Of a stretch of 64,000 nt of DNA, positions 35,603-45,598 are shown piece after piece. Both the position numbers and the translations under genes were made by a program. The DNA lies in contig VSPE01000003.1 in the NCBI GenBank assembly GCA_009775225.1, positions 21,455-85,454 on the forward strand, given 5' to 3'. This stretch comes from Muribaculaceae bacterium (GTDB taxonomy: Bacteria > Bacteroidota > Bacteroidia > Bacteroidales > Muribaculaceae). Below the pieces are notes generated by a model, which saw only the letters and a program-made list of their open reading frames with translations, did not search any database and was not told where the DNA came from. Numbering within the stretch: position 1 is the first letter of the stretch; every line of letters starts with the position of its first letter.

Positions 35603-38374
35603 ATGGAATACAATCATAAAGACATCGAAGGCCGCATACACCGCTACTGGGCCGACAAAGATATATACCGCGTAAGCATCGACAGCTCCCGCCCCAAGTT
35701 CTACGTCCTCGACATGTTCCCCTACCCCTCGGGCGCGGGCCTGCATGTGGGTCATCCCTTAGGATATATCGCCAGCGACATATACTCGCGCTACAAACGC
35801 CTTCAGGGCTTCAACGTACTCCACCCCATGGGCTTCGACGCCTACGGCCTCCCCGCCGAGCAGTACGCCATACAGACAGGCCAGCACCCCGAGGTGACTA
35901 CCCGCGAGAACATCGCCCGCTACCGCAGCCAGCTCGACAATATCGGCTTCTCGTTCGACTGGAGCCGACAGATACGCACCTGCGACCCCGAGTTCTACAA
36001 GTGGACGCAGTGGGCCTTCCTCAAGATGTTCGGCTCGTACTACGACCGCAAGGCCGACAAAGCCATGCCCATAGAGAAACTCGTGGAGCACTTCGAGCGC
36101 CAGGGCACTCAGGGCCTCGACGCTGCCTGCTCGAAAGAGCTGACATTCACCGCCCAAGAGTGGAATGCAGCCGACCGCAAGCGCCGCAGCGACATCCTTA
36201 TGAACTACCGCATAGCCTACCTCGGCAACACTATGGTGAACTGGTGCCCCAAGCTCGGCACCGTGCTCGCCAACGACGAAGTGAGCGAAGGCCTCTCCGT
36301 GCGCGGCGGCCACCCCGTGGAGCAGAAAGAGATGTGGCAGTGGTGCCTCCGTGTATCGGCATACGCAGAGCGTCTCCTCCGCGGCCTCGACACTATCGAC
36401 TGGTCGGACTCTATCAAGGAGACACAGCGCAACTGGATTGGCCGCTCCGAAGGCGCCGAGATGCGCTTTAAAATCGACGGGCGCGACGACCTCGAACTGG
36501 AGATTTTCACCACCCGTGCCGACACCGTCTTCGGTGTGACATTCATGGTGCTCGCACCCGAAAGCAAGTACGTCGACGCCGTAACCACTCCCGACCGCCG
36601 CGCCGACGTCGACGCCTACCTCGCTTCTATCCGCAACCGCACCGAGCGCGAGCGTATGATAGACAAGCGCGTGACAGGCGTATTCTCAGGCTCATACGCT
36701 ATCAACCCCCTCTCGGGGAAGAAAGTGCCCGTGTGGATTAGCGACTACGTGCTCGCCGGCTACGGCACAGGCGCTATCATGGCCGTGCCCGCACATGACA
36801 GCCGCGATTACGCCTTCGCCCGCCACTTCGACCTCCCCGTCGTTCCCCTCATCGAAGGCGCCGACGTGAGCGAGGCCTCTTTCGAAGCCAAGGAAGGCCG
36901 CATGATTAACTCCGAAGGCCCCTCGCTCAACCTCAACGGCCTCACCGTCAAAGAAGCCATTGCAGCCGCCAAGCGCTACGTCGAAGAAGCAGGCATAGGA
37001 CGCGTGAAGGTGAACTACCGCCTCCGCGACGCTATCTTCAGCCGCCAGCGCTACTGGGGCGAACCCATACCCGTATGCTATGTCGACGGTATTCCCGAAG
37101 CCTACGACGCCCTGCCCCTCGAGCTGCCCGAAATCGACAAATACCTCCCCACCGAGACCGGCGAGCCACCCCTGGGCCGCGCCAAAAACTGGCAGACACC
37201 CGAAGGCTATCCCCTCGAGCTCAACACCATGCCCGGCTTCGCAGGCTCGTCGGCATACTACCTCCGCTACATGGACCCGCACAACTCCGAGGCGCTCGTG
37301 TCGAAGGAGGCAAACGAATACTGGCGCTCCGTCGACCTCTATGTAGGCGGCTCCGAGCACGCCACCGGCCACCTCATATACAGCCGCTTCTGGAACAAAT
37401 TCCTCTTCGACCTCGGCGAAGTAGTGGAAGACGAACCCTTCCGCAAGCTCATCAACCAAGGCATGATTCAGGGCCGCAGCAACTTTGTGTACCGCATCAA
37501 GGATACCAACACCTTTGTGAGCGCAGGCCTCAAGGATGAGTACGACACCACCCCCATACACGTCGACATCAACATCGTGACAGACGACATCCTCGACACC
37601 GAAGCCTTCCGCAGCTGGCGTCCCGAATTTGCCGACGCACAGTTCATACTCGAAGACGGCAAATACGTGTGCGGCAACGCCGTCGAGAAAATGTCCAAGT
37701 CGATGTTCAACGTTGTCAACCCCGACGACATGATTGAACGCTACGGCGCCGACACCCTCCGCCTCTACGAGATGTTCCTCGGCCCCGTGGAGCAGAGCAA
37801 ACCATGGGATACTCACGGCATCGACGGCGTACACCGCTTCGTGCGCAAGCTATGGGCTCTCTATTGGAAAGGCGACACCCTCCTTGTCGACGACTCCGAG
37901 CCTACCGCCGAAAACCTCAAGAGCCTGCACAAGCTCATCAGGAAAGTAGGCTCCGACATCGAGACTTTCTCCTTCAATACCTCGGTAGCAGCCTTCATGA
38001 TATGCGTCAACGAGCTCGCACAGCAGAAATGCCGCTCGCGCGCCGTACTCGAGCAGCTCCTCATTGTGCTCGCCCCCTTCGCGCCCCACGTGGCCGAAGA
38101 GCTATGGCACAACGCACTCGGCCACGACACCACCGTGTGCGACGCCGTATGGCCCGATTTCTGCGAGGAATACCTCAAGGAAAGCTCCGTAACTATGGCT
38201 GTGTCGTTCAACGGCAAGGCTCGCTTCAACATCACCGTTCCCGCCGACGCCGATGCCGACTCCATACAGCAGACCGCAATGGCCGACCCCGCCGCAGAGA
38301 AGTGGCTCGACGGAAAGACAGTGCGCAAGGTAATCGTTGTCCCCGGCAAGATTATCAATATCGTAATCGGCTGA
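35603..38374 (+). CDS. leuS: Leucyl-tRNA synthetase
   Basis: 923 residues, a normal length. The class I HIGH motif appears as [12 protein letters not shown] and the KMSKS motif as EKMSKSMFN. The CP1 editing domain is present ([29 protein letters not shown]), so mischarged tRNA can be hydrolysed. The C-terminal anticodon-binding region ends with [16 protein letters not shown]. It charges tRNA(Leu) in the cytoplasm. It is followed 42 bases later by the XTP pyrophosphatase gene. Confidence 0.99.
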   Translation: MEYNHKDIEGRIHRYWADKDIYRVSIDSSRPKFYVLDMFPYPSGAGLHVGHPLGYIASDIYSRYKRLQGFNVLHPMGFDAYGLPAEQYAIQTGQHPEVTTRENIARYRSQLDNIGFSFDWSRQIRTCDPEFYKWTQWAFLKMFGSYYDRKADKAMPIEKLVEHFERQGTQGLDAACSKELTFTAQEWNAADRKRRSDILMNYRIAYLGNTMVNWCPKLGTVLANDEVSEGLSVRGGHPVEQKEMWQWCLRVSAYAERLLRGLDTIDWSDSIKETQRNWIGRSEGAEMRFKIDGRDDLELEIFTTRADTVFGVTFMVLAPESKYVDAVTTPDRRADVDAYLASIRNRTERERMIDKRVTGVFSGSYAINPLSGKKVPVWISDYVLAGYGTGAIMAVPAHDSRDYAFARHFDLPVVPLIEGADVSEASFEAKEGRMINSEGPSLNLNGLTVKEAIAAAKRYVEEAGIGRVKVNYRLRDAIFSRQRYWGEPIPVCYVDGIPEAYDALPLELPEIDKYLPTETGEPPLGRAKNWQTPEGYPLELNTMPGFAGSSAYYLRYMDPHNSEALVSKEANEYWRSVDLYVGGSEHATGHLIYSRFWNKFLFDLGEVVEDEPFRKLINQGMIQGRSNFVYRIKDTNTFVSAGLKDEYDTTPIHVDINIVTDDILDTEAFRSWRPEFADAQFILEDGKYVCGNAVEKMSKSMFNVVNPDDMIERYGADTLRLYEMFLGPVEQSKPWDTHGIDGVHRFVRKLWALYWKGDTLLVDDSEPTAENLKSLHKLIRKVGSDIETFSFNTSVAAFMICVNELAQQKCRSRAVLEQLLIVLAPFAPHVAEELWHNALGHDTTVCDAVWPDFCEEYLKESSVTMAVSFNGKARFNITVPADADADSIQQTAMADPAAEKWLDGKTVRKVIVVPGKIINIVIG

Positions 38375-38416
38375 CACCGCGCAATAAATAGCCACATTTC
38401 ACGTTAACAAGTAACG

Positions 38417-39001
38417 ATGAAGCCTATAGTATTCGCAACAAACAACACCCACAAGCTGGCCGAGCTACGACAGATGCTCGGCCAACGCTTCGAGGTGCTC
38501 TCGCTCAGCGACATTGACTGCCACGACGACATCCCCGAGACCGGCTCTACCTTCGAGGAAAACGCCCTACTCAAAGCACGCTGGGTAAAAGACCGCTACG
38601 GATACGACTGCTTCGCCGACGACTCCGGCCTCGAAGTCGACGCTCTCGGCGGACGCCCCGGCATACACAGCGCGCGATACGCCGGCGAGCACGGCGACAG
38701 CGACGCAAACAACGCCCTCCTGCTCCGCGAACTCGAAGGATATACCGACCGCACGGCACGCTTCCGCTGCACTATAGCTCTTCTGGCCGGAGACGACGAG
38801 CCTCGCTTCTTCAACGGCACCGTCGAAGGCTCTATCATAGAGCACCCCGACGGCTCTCAAGGCTTCGGATACGACCCACTCTTCCGCCCCGACGGCTGGG
38901 ACTGCACATTCGCGCAAGCCGCACCCGAACGCAAAAACGCAGTCAGCCACCGCGGAAAAGCGGTTAGCGAACTCGTGAAATATCTCGAAAAACTCTATTG
39001 A
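38417..39001 (+). CDS. rdgB: RdgB/HAM1-type XTP/dITP pyrophosphatase
   Basis: 194 residues. Family signatures: FATNNTHKLAELRQ at the N-terminus, DDSGLEVDALGGRPGIHSAR in the middle and QGFGYDPLFRP. The enzyme hydrolyses non-canonical purine nucleoside triphosphates (ITP, dITP, XTP) to monophosphates, keeping them out of DNA and RNA. Its stop lies directly before the start of the porZ-like gene (ATG 39004), with a TTG start possible at 38998 that would overlap. Confidence 0.97.
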   Translation: MKPIVFATNNTHKLAELRQMLGQRFEVLSLSDIDCHDDIPETGSTFEENALLKARWVKDRYGYDCFADDSGLEVDALGGRPGIHSARYAGEHGDSDANNALLLRELEGYTDRTARFRCTIALLAGDDEPRFFNGTVEGSIIEHPDGSQGFGYDPLFRPDGWDCTFAQAAPERKNAVSHRGKAVSELVKYLEKLY

Positions 39002-39003
39002 TA

Positions 39004-41448
39004 ATGATAAAGAAACCCCTTCTCCTTCTCATAATCGCATTTCTCGGTATCACCGCGCAAGCTCAGCAGATTAACGGTCGCTGGACTATATTTCCGGTAT
39101 CATCCGACCGCTTCTCGCAGCTCATCGAGACCCCGCACAAGGTGTACACCCTCGCCGGCAACGCCCTGTCGGCATACAGCCTCGACGACAACGAGAGCAT
39201 TGTATACAACACCTCGAACGGTCTGTCCGAGAACGGCAAAATCGCAGGCCTGTACTATAACTTCGACCGGAACTACCTCCTTATCGCATACGAGTCGGCA
39301 AACATTGACATACTGTACGACAACGGTAAAGTGGTGAATATGCCTGACATCCGCGACGCCGTAATAACCGGCAACCGCTCTATCAACAATGTTGTGTTCA
39401 GCGAGGGCAAGATATACGTAGCCACCGGCTTCGGCTTCGTGATTTTCAACGACGACACCCACTCCGTGAAAGAATCGGGCATATTCGACACCAACGTGCT
39501 TAACGCCCTCCACATCGCCGACCACCTCGTCATACAGTACTATAAAGGAAACACTCCGTACACTCACTACGCCCCCGACGACGTGCGCCACAGCACTCTC
39601 GACAAATTCAAGACAGGGACGCAGATATGGAAAAACGGCAAAATAATACAGCTCGCTCCCGATAAAATCGCATTCCGAAACAACTCCAACGGCATTTCCT
39701 GCTGGAAGTTCACCGACATTTCCAAATTCGAATACTCGGGCATCGACACAAAGACCTACAACGTAGCAGCAGAGGCTATTCCCACTGCAGGAGGCCTACT
39801 CGCGTACTCCGACGTATACGTATGGTTTATCGACGCCGACGGAACCTCCACATACACTCCCATACCCGCCGCACTCAAAGGAGCCACCTTCCTCGGTGGA
39901 AACAGCATAAAAGGAATTTGGGCCGAGCTGGACGGCGAACTCGCCAAATACGACATCTCGGGCGACTCCCCCAAGAAACTGATGACCCTCGACACTCCCG
40001 AAGGCACTACTGTAGACATCCCCGTATTCATGCACTGGAACAAGGCCGGTACAAAACTGTACCTGTCCAACCACACCATGAACTCATACTACGAAAACCC
40101 AGGAGACAACTGGTACGACGCAAGCTATGTCGACCTGTTTGAAGGCGGCAACTTCTACGACCGTGGCGTAAAAGATGCAAAGCGATACAATAAATACGAC
40201 GGATTTATGCACAACGCCGCCACTGGTCGTCTAAGCTCAAGCCTCGGCTTTGCCATTGACCCCGAAGACGACGACATCCTATACTTCGCAAGCAACGGTA
40301 TGGGTGTCTTAATGACAAAAGGAAACGACATAATCGGCATATCAAACAAATACAACAACCCCACTCCCGAATACTGGTGGATGAACCGTACTCTCGACGT
40401 AAACATCGACTCCGAGGGCAACTTATGGATGGTAGTCGGATACAATGCCGACCTCAATACCCCTACCATAGGTATTCTTCCCGCAGCCAAGCGCCGCAAA
40501 CTCGAAGAATGCACGGCCGACGACTGGATTGCTATTACTCACAATAAATTTATCAACAACCCCGAGATTAGTTTCAGCCGCGAGGCCCGCTCGCTGTTCT
40601 GCAAGCACTCCAACATGAAGTTCTGGAACATCGGAAATCAGGAAGCCGGCTTTGCAGCTTACGACGACAACGGCACTCCCCTCAACATCAACGACGACAA
40701 GTGCGCACACTACCAGTCAGTAACCGACACTGAAGGAAACACTATAAAGCTCAACTTCAGCTACTGCATGGACGAAGACCAAAATGGTGCCGTGTGGTTC
40801 GGTTGCGACCGAGGTGTATACTATATCGCCAACCCCAAAGAGGCCGTAAACTCGGCCACGCTGCGTGTAAAGCGTCCCATCGTTCCGCGCAACGACGGCA
40901 CAAACTTCGGCGACTACCTGCTCGAGTCCGAAAGCGTGTACAGCATCGCCGTGGACCACTCTAACCGCAAATGGCTCGGAACATACTCCTCAGGCGTATA
41001 CCTCGTAAGCGCCGACGGCACACGCATACTCGCACATTACGACATGCTGAACTCCCCCCTGCCTTCCAACTCCATTTTCGCTATCTCCTGCGACCCCCTC
41101 AGCAATAAAGTGTACTTCGGCACTCCCGGCGGCCTCGCCTGCTTCGACAGCGACTCCGCTCCCGCAGCCGACTCTTACTCCGATGTGTACGCATATCCCA
41201 ACCCCGTACGCCCCGAATACACCGGCTGGATTACAATCACAGGGCTAATGGACGATTCTCTCGTCAAAATCGCCGACATGGCCGGCAACGTATTCTTCTC
41301 CGGCCGCTCCGAAGGCGGCATGATTTCTTGGGACGGCTGCGACGCCGCCGGAAACCGCGTGCGCAGCGGTGTATACCTCGTGTTCGCCTCGCAGAACGCT
41401 ACAGGCAGCAACTCCGGCGTTGTCACTAAAATTATGGTTGTGAACTGA
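39004..41448 (+). CDS. porZ: PorZ-like type IX secretion protein (beta-propellers plus sorting domain)
   Basis: 814 residues with a signal peptide (LLLLIIAFLGITAQAQ). The N-terminal repeats (NALSAYSLDDNESIVYNTS, NYLLIAYESANIDILYD, KIYVATGFGFVIFN) match the PorZ-type propeller, and later repeats (WFGCDRGVYYI, KWLGTYSSGVYLVSADG) form a second propeller. The C-terminus from about residue 728 is a clear type A sorting domain: VYAYPNPVRPEY, then SGVYLVFA and a final KIMVVN. PorZ is part of the surface attachment complex of type IX secretion that delivers lipopolysaccharide to cargo. ATG 39004 is chosen over the TTG at 38998. Distinction from a generic regulator-propeller protein rests on the N-terminal repeats. 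Confidence 0.8.
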   Translation: MIKKPLLLLIIAFLGITAQAQQINGRWTIFPVSSDRFSQLIETPHKVYTLAGNALSAYSLDDNESIVYNTSNGLSENGKIAGLYYNFDRNYLLIAYESANIDILYDNGKVVNMPDIRDAVITGNRSINNVVFSEGKIYVATGFGFVIFNDDTHSVKESGIFDTNVLNALHIADHLVIQYYKGNTPYTHYAPDDVRHSTLDKFKTGTQIWKNGKIIQLAPDKIAFRNNSNGISCWKFTDISKFEYSGIDTKTYNVAAEAIPTAGGLLAYSDVYVWFIDADGTSTYTPIPAALKGATFLGGNSIKGIWAELDGELAKYDISGDSPKKLMTLDTPEGTTVDIPVFMHWNKAGTKLYLSNHTMNSYYENPGDNWYDASYVDLFEGGNFYDRGVKDAKRYNKYDGFMHNAATGRLSSSLGFAIDPEDDDILYFASNGMGVLMTKGNDIIGISNKYNNPTPEYWWMNRTLDVNIDSEGNLWMVVGYNADLNTPTIGILPAAKRRKLEECTADDWIAITHNKFINNPEISFSREARSLFCKHSNMKFWNIGNQEAGFAAYDDNGTPLNINDDKCAHYQSVTDTEGNTIKLNFSYCMDEDQNGAVWFGCDRGVYYIANPKEAVNSATLRVKRPIVPRNDGTNFGDYLLESESVYSIAVDHSNRKWLGTYSSGVYLVSADGTRILAHYDMLNSPLPSNSIFAISCDPLSNKVYFGTPGGLACFDSDSAPAADSYSDVYAYPNPVRPEYTGWITITGLMDDSLVKIADMAGNVFFSGRSEGGMISWDGCDAAGNRVRSGVYLVFASQNATGSNSGVVTKIMVVN

Positions 41449-41478
41449 TTTAACCCATTCTGCGTTAATCTAATCAAG

Positions 41479-42012
41479 ATGAGCGAAGACTCCGTACTGC
41501 GCTACGCCGACGAGCGCGACAAAACCTTTGGTATCGCCGGCATGACGATAACCCTCGTCGCTTGCCGCGACGAAGAACTTCTCGCTGAGATAAGGCTTGA
41601 TGCCGAACCCGGCGAAACAATGGTTATGACGCACGACTACGGCATGCGCGCAAACCCGCGCATGTCCGCCAAAATAATATGGACTCAGGCCCTCGACGAG
41701 CTCCGCACCACCACTTCGATGGCGCTCGGCAACATCGTATGCCGACGCTACGTAATGGCGCGGCGAGGCCTCACGCCTGCCGACACAACTCCTATCCGCG
41801 AAGCCGTCCGCAGCGAAGGTCTCACCCACTGCTCGCTCGAGCAGGACGAAGCCGATGCTCTGTTCGAGCGCTGCCTCTCCACCGTAGACCGCATATTCAG
41901 GCACAGCACCGTACATCAGGTTGCCGCAGCCTTCGCCGACGAGCTGTCTGCCCGACGCACCATGTCGGCCCGCGAAGCGATAGAGCTACTCTCCTCACTC
42001 GGCCTGAGATAA
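41479..42012 (+). CDS. Conserved-looking protein of unknown function
   Basis: 177 residues, cytoplasmic, no signal peptide or membrane span. It starts [19 protein letters not shown] and has a helical C-terminal half ([20 protein letters not shown], then [12 protein letters not shown]). The central [20 protein letters not shown] is helical with a single conserved-looking cysteine. It lies between the porZ-like gene and panB, codon use is like its neighbours, and start and frame are unambiguous. No family is recognised. Confidence 0.7.
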   Translation: MSEDSVLRYADERDKTFGIAGMTITLVACRDEELLAEIRLDAEPGETMVMTHDYGMRANPRMSAKIIWTQALDELRTTTSMALGNIVCRRYVMARRGLTPADTTPIREAVRSEGLTHCSLEQDEADALFERCLSTVDRIFRHSTVHQVAAAFADELSARRTMSAREAIELLSSLGLR

Positions 42013-42115
42013 AAAGCATCGCATCCCGATTTTTTTTGACAGCCTTTATCGCGTCGGAGCGCACATACCCCCGGCGCGACTACTTGGAAACTTCTTCAAA
42101 AGAATAGCTAACATC

Positions 42116-42937
42116 ATGTCAACAAACACAGTAGACAACAAGCGCAAAGTAACTACCGCGCGCCTCATAGAAATGAAACAACGCGGCGAGAAAATCGCCA
42201 TGCTCACAGCATACGACTACTCAAGCGCAAAACTCATTGACGAAGCAGGCATCGACGTTATCCTCGTCGGTGACTCGGCGTCAAACGTAATGGCCGGCAA
42301 CGTAACCACACTCCCCATTACTCTCGACCAGATGATTTACCACGCCAAAAGCGTAATCAAAGGCACCGAGCGCGCGCTCGTTGTATGCGACATGCCATTC
42401 GGCACATACCAGGGCAACTCCAAAGAAGCTCTCGCATCGGCTATCCGCATCATGAAGGAAAGCCATGCCGAAGCAGTAAAAATGGAAGGCGGCGCCGAAA
42501 TTCGCGAATCTATCGAGCGTATTCTCTGCGCAGGCATACCCGTAATGGGACACCTCGGCCTCACACCGCAGTCTATCAACAAGTTCGGCACATACGCCGT
42601 ACGCGCAAAAGAGGAGCAGGAAGCGCAGAAACTCATTGACGACGCTCACATGCTCGAAGAAATAGGATGCTTCGCCCTCGTTCTCGAAAAAATACCCGCC
42701 GCTCTCGCAGCCAGAGTCGCATCCGAAGTTCATATCCCCGTCATAGGCATCGGTGCTGGCGGTGGTGTCGACGGCCAGGTACTCGTAATGCACGACATGC
42801 TCGGCATCAACAAAGGCTTCTCGCCCAAGTTCCTCCGTCGCTACGCCGACCTCTCGTCTGTAATCAACGAAGCTGTAGGACACTACATCGACGATGTAAA
42901 ATCAGGCGACTTCCCCAACGAAAACGAACAATATTAA
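42116..42937 (+). CDS. panB: 3-methyl-2-oxobutanoate hydroxymethyltransferase
   Basis: 273 residues. Makes ketopantoate from 2-oxoisovalerate and methylene-tetrahydrofolate in pantothenate and CoA synthesis. Family motifs: [62 protein letters not shown] and [15 protein letters not shown]. The metal-binding aspartates (in VGDS and VCDMP) and Glu (KMEGG) are present. It is followed by a 12-bp hairpin, so probably ends its transcript. panC and panD are not in the window. Confidence 0.98.
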   Translation: MSTNTVDNKRKVTTARLIEMKQRGEKIAMLTAYDYSSAKLIDEAGIDVILVGDSASNVMAGNVTTLPITLDQMIYHAKSVIKGTERALVVCDMPFGTYQGNSKEALASAIRIMKESHAEAVKMEGGAEIRESIERILCAGIPVMGHLGLTPQSINKFGTYAVRAKEEQEAQKLIDDAHMLEEIGCFALVLEKIPAALAARVASEVHIPVIGIGAGGGVDGQVLVMHDMLGINKGFSPKFLRRYADLSSVINEAVGHYIDDVKSGDFPNENEQY

Positions 42938-42964
42938 TACCGCACCGAAATTCGGCGGAAAAAT

Positions 42965-42993
42965 GGTAAGGGGCTATAAAATAGCCCCTTACC
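42965..42993 (+). terminator. 12-bp perfect hairpin after panB
   Basis: GGTAAGGGGCTA (42965-42976) pairs with TAGCCCCTTACC (42982-42993) over a 5-base loop. No T run follows, so it may be a 3'-end stabilising or rho-assisted hairpin. Confidence 0.55.
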
Positions 42994-43070
42994 CACATTA
43001 TGACGGATGCGCTTCAGCGCGGAATTACTATTTGTCCGACTTTGACGCACATTCTTTGAATTTTTTTTAT

Positions 43071-43078
43071 TAATTTTG
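43071..43078 (+). promoter_or_regulatory. Bacteroidetes -7 promoter box of the psd operon
   Basis: TAATTTTG followed by CG, 26 bases before the psd start codon. TTTG motifs upstream are not at the usual 19-21 spacing. Confidence 0.55.
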
Positions 43079-43103
43079 CGACATTGCTAAGCCTACAACT
43101 GCA

Positions 43104-43787
43104 ATGAGAGTAAAAATACATCACGAAGGCACATCGGTATTGGTAGCCGCACTCGGCATACTGATTGTGGTAAACGCACCCCTTTGGGTGTGGGTACGGC
43201 CTTTGGCATGGGCTATCGCAGCCACAGTTGTAAGCGCGGTTATATACCTCCTTCTGGTCAACTTCTTCCGCTCACCGCGCCGCCACTTCACCGGCGACAG
43301 GCGCGACGTCGTAGTATCTTCGGCCGACGGCACAGTCGTCGCTCTCGAAGAAACATTCGAAGACGAATACCTGCACTGCCGATGCCTGCAACTGTCGGTA
43401 TTCATGAGCATATTCAACGTACACGCAAACTGGTTCCCCGTCGACGGTGAAGTAGTCTACGTAAAGCATCATCCCGGGCGCTTCATAGCTGCATACCTCC
43501 CCAAGTCAAGCACCGAAAACGAGCGCTCAACTGTCGTCATATGCACTCCGAACGGCCAGAAAATACTCCTGAGGCAGATTGCCGGAGCCATGGCAAGGCG
43601 CATCGTCACATACGCACGCCCCGGCGACGAAGCTTCTGTCGAAGACCACATGGGCTTCATTAAACTCGGCTCAAGAGTCGACCTGTACCTCCCTCTCGGC
43701 ACTGAGCCTTTAGTCAAAATCGGCGACAAGACAACCGGCGGCATCACCGAAGTCGCGCGCCTACATCCGTCTCCTGAAAATGCTTGA
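43104..43787 (+). CDS. psd: Phosphatidylserine decarboxylase (short, archaeal-type)
   Basis: 227 residues. Two N-terminal membrane spans (about 12-27 and 33-52) are followed by the catalytic domain: SSADGTV (Asp74-region), MSIFNVHANWFPVDG with His107, and KLGSRVD, where Gly189-Ser190 is the self-cleavage site that yields the pyruvoyl cofactor. It converts phosphatidylserine to phosphatidylethanolamine in the membrane. It overlaps pssA by 8 bases, so substrate-making and substrate-using enzymes are cotranslated. Confidence 0.97.
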   Translation: MRVKIHHEGTSVLVAALGILIVVNAPLWVWVRPLAWAIAATVVSAVIYLLLVNFFRSPRRHFTGDRRDVVVSSADGTVVALEETFEDEYLHCRCLQLSVFMSIFNVHANWFPVDGEVVYVKHHPGRFIAAYLPKSSTENERSTVVICTPNGQKILLRQIAGAMARRIVTYARPGDEASVEDHMGFIKLGSRVDLYLPLGTEPLVKIGDKTTGGITEVARLHPSPENA

Positions 43788-44481
43788 CCGCATAGTTAAA
43801 GCCATTCCCAATACGGTCACATGCCTCAACCTCATATCGGGGTGCGTGGCGATATTCATGTCTTTCAACTTAGACAAGACATTCGGCTCCCTCGACGGCG
43901 CCTCTTGGGCCATGATTTCCATAGCGGCAGCAGCCGTATTCGACTTCGCCGACGGTGCGCTCGCACGCCTCCTCAAAGCATTCTCGCCCCTCGGAAAAGA
44001 CCTCGACTCGCTGTCCGACCTCGTAAGCTTCGGCGTGGCGCCCGCAATGCTCATGCTCAACACCATGCTACAGTTCGGTTTTTACCAGTGGCCTGCCTTT
44101 GCAACACTCCTAATTCCAGCCTTCGGTGCTCTCCGCCTCGCCAAGTTCAACAACGACACAGAACAGACATCCGTGTTCCGCGGCCTCCCCATTCCCGCAA
44201 ACGCAATATTCTGGATTGGAGTCTACGGCTGGATTGACACCTACGGATACCCCGGCTGGATAGTATTATGGGCGCTCATTGCACTCATGTGCGCGGCAAT
44301 GGTCGGCCGCTTCAAGATGTTCTCTCTCAAGTTCAAGAACTTCGACTTCCACGAAAACTTCATCCGCTACATCATCATCGTGGCCGCAATAGTATTCGTG
44401 GCAATATACGGCCTCGCAGGCCTCGCGTGGACTATTATCCTGTACTTCCTCCTCTCCATGCTCCGCCAGAGCCGCATCTGA
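43780..44481 (+). CDS. pssA: CDP-diacylglycerol-serine O-phosphatidyltransferase
   Basis: 233 residues, several membrane spans. The CDP-alcohol phosphotransferase signature D-G-x2-A-R-x8-G-x3-D-x3-D is exact: Asp58-Gly59, Ala62-Arg63, Gly72, Asp76, Asp80. It makes phosphatidylserine, the substrate of the decarboxylase encoded directly upstream. The 8-base overlap of the two genes supports a phosphatidylethanolamine operon. Confidence 0.97.
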   Translation: MLDRIVKAIPNTVTCLNLISGCVAIFMSFNLDKTFGSLDGASWAMISIAAAAVFDFADGALARLLKAFSPLGKDLDSLSDLVSFGVAPAMLMLNTMLQFGFYQWPAFATLLIPAFGALRLAKFNNDTEQTSVFRGLPIPANAIFWIGVYGWIDTYGYPGWIVLWALIALMCAAMVGRFKMFSLKFKNFDFHENFIRYIIIVAAIVFVAIYGLAGLAWTIILYFLLSMLRQSRI

Positions 44482-44582
44482 CACACCTCTCCCCCTCCGA
44501 ACAACTACCACGCCTTGTGCGTTGAACTTCCGGGCCTCGCACCATACCGCAGGCAGCTCAACCCAATATCGTATTATCTACA

Positions 44583-44924
44583 ATGCTATCTATATTATTA
44601 ATACTCCTCATCGTCTTTATCCTCTGGCCGCTCATACGCAACGCCTGGCGAATATGGTCGCAAATACGCTCCATGCGCCGCTTCATGGCCGACCCGGAAG
44701 GCGAGATACGACGACGGGCCGCACGCGCAGGCCATAGCGCGCCGCCTCCGCCACGCGCCCCCAGAAAAAAGAAAATCAACCGCGACGTAGGCGAGTACGT
44801 CGACTTCACTGAAGTCGAGCTGTCGGCCGAAGAGCGTACAGCAGCCGAAAACCGCACTGCATCATCACCACGCATAAAAACAGAAGAGCAGATTTCCGAC
44901 ATAAAATGGGTAGACATCAAATGA
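44583..44924 (+). CDS. Small membrane protein, DUF4834-like
   Basis: 113 residues. One N-terminal membrane span (LSILLILLIVFILWPLI) is followed by a basic, Pro-rich cytoplasmic tail with KKKINRDVGEYVDFTEVEL and an end reading DIKWVDIK. This arrangement matches the DUF4834 family of Bacteroidetes. Function unknown. Its stop overlaps the next start (ATGA at 44921-44924), indicating coupling with the DUF2461 gene. Confidence 0.78.
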   Translation: MLSILLILLIVFILWPLIRNAWRIWSQIRSMRRFMADPEGEIRRRAARAGHSAPPPPRAPRKKKINRDVGEYVDFTEVELSAEERTAAENRTASSPRIKTEEQISDIKWVDIK

Positions 44925-45598
44925 CCGACTCCGCAACCCCGAACATGCAAGAGCTGTACACCTTCCTCGGTGAACTCGCTCAGAACAACAACCGCGTGTG
45001 GTTCGCTCAGAACAAGGAACGGTACGACCGGCTGCGCGCCTGGTGGATAGGTCAGCTCCAAATCCTCATTGACAAAATGGCGCTCTTCGACCACTCACTC
45101 GCACACGTACAGGCAAAAGACTGCCTCTACCGCATATACCGCGACACTCGATTCTCGCCCGACAAGACACCGTACAAAACATACTTCTCCGCACTCATAT
45201 CGCCCACAGGCCGTCACTGCGACAGGGCTTGCTACTACTTCCACCAGGGAGCCACGGAGTCGGCCATATACAGCGGAGTATGGTGCCCCGAGCCGAAGAT
45301 GCTGCGCAAACTCAGAAAAGCAATCGTCGACAACATCGACGAGTTCCGGCAGATAACACAGACGCCCGACATAGAGCGACACTTCCCCGGCTGGTACGGC
45401 CCCAAGCTCAAGACAGCACCGAAAGGATACGACCGCAACCACCCCGACATAGACCTACTGCGCCTCACTGAGTTCGGCAAAGAATGTCGGCTGACACCCG
45501 ACTTCTTCGACAGCCCCGACTGGCAGTCGCGTACAGCTCAACTATACTCCCTCCTCAAACCCATGAACGATTTCCTTAACTACTCTATCGACGAATGA
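44921..45598 (+). CDS. DUF2461/TIGR02453-family protein
   Basis: 225 residues from the ATG at 44921, which overlaps the preceding stop; a start at 44906 in the same frame is possible but less likely. Family marks: the N-terminal LYTFLGELAQNNNRVWFAQNK, the central IYRDTRFSPDKTPYKTYF, then HQGATESAIYSGVWCPEP. Members are widespread in bacteria and their function is unknown. It overlaps the glycosyltransferase gene by 4 bases. Cytoplasmic. Confidence 0.9.
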   Translation: MTDSATPNMQELYTFLGELAQNNNRVWFAQNKERYDRLRAWWIGQLQILIDKMALFDHSLAHVQAKDCLYRIYRDTRFSPDKTPYKTYFSALISPTGRHCDRACYYFHQGATESAIYSGVWCPEPKMLRKLRKAIVDNIDEFRQITQTPDIERHFPGWYGPKLKTAPKGYDRNHPDIDLLRLTEFGKECRLTPDFFDSPDWQSRTAQLYSLLKPMNDFLNYSIDE

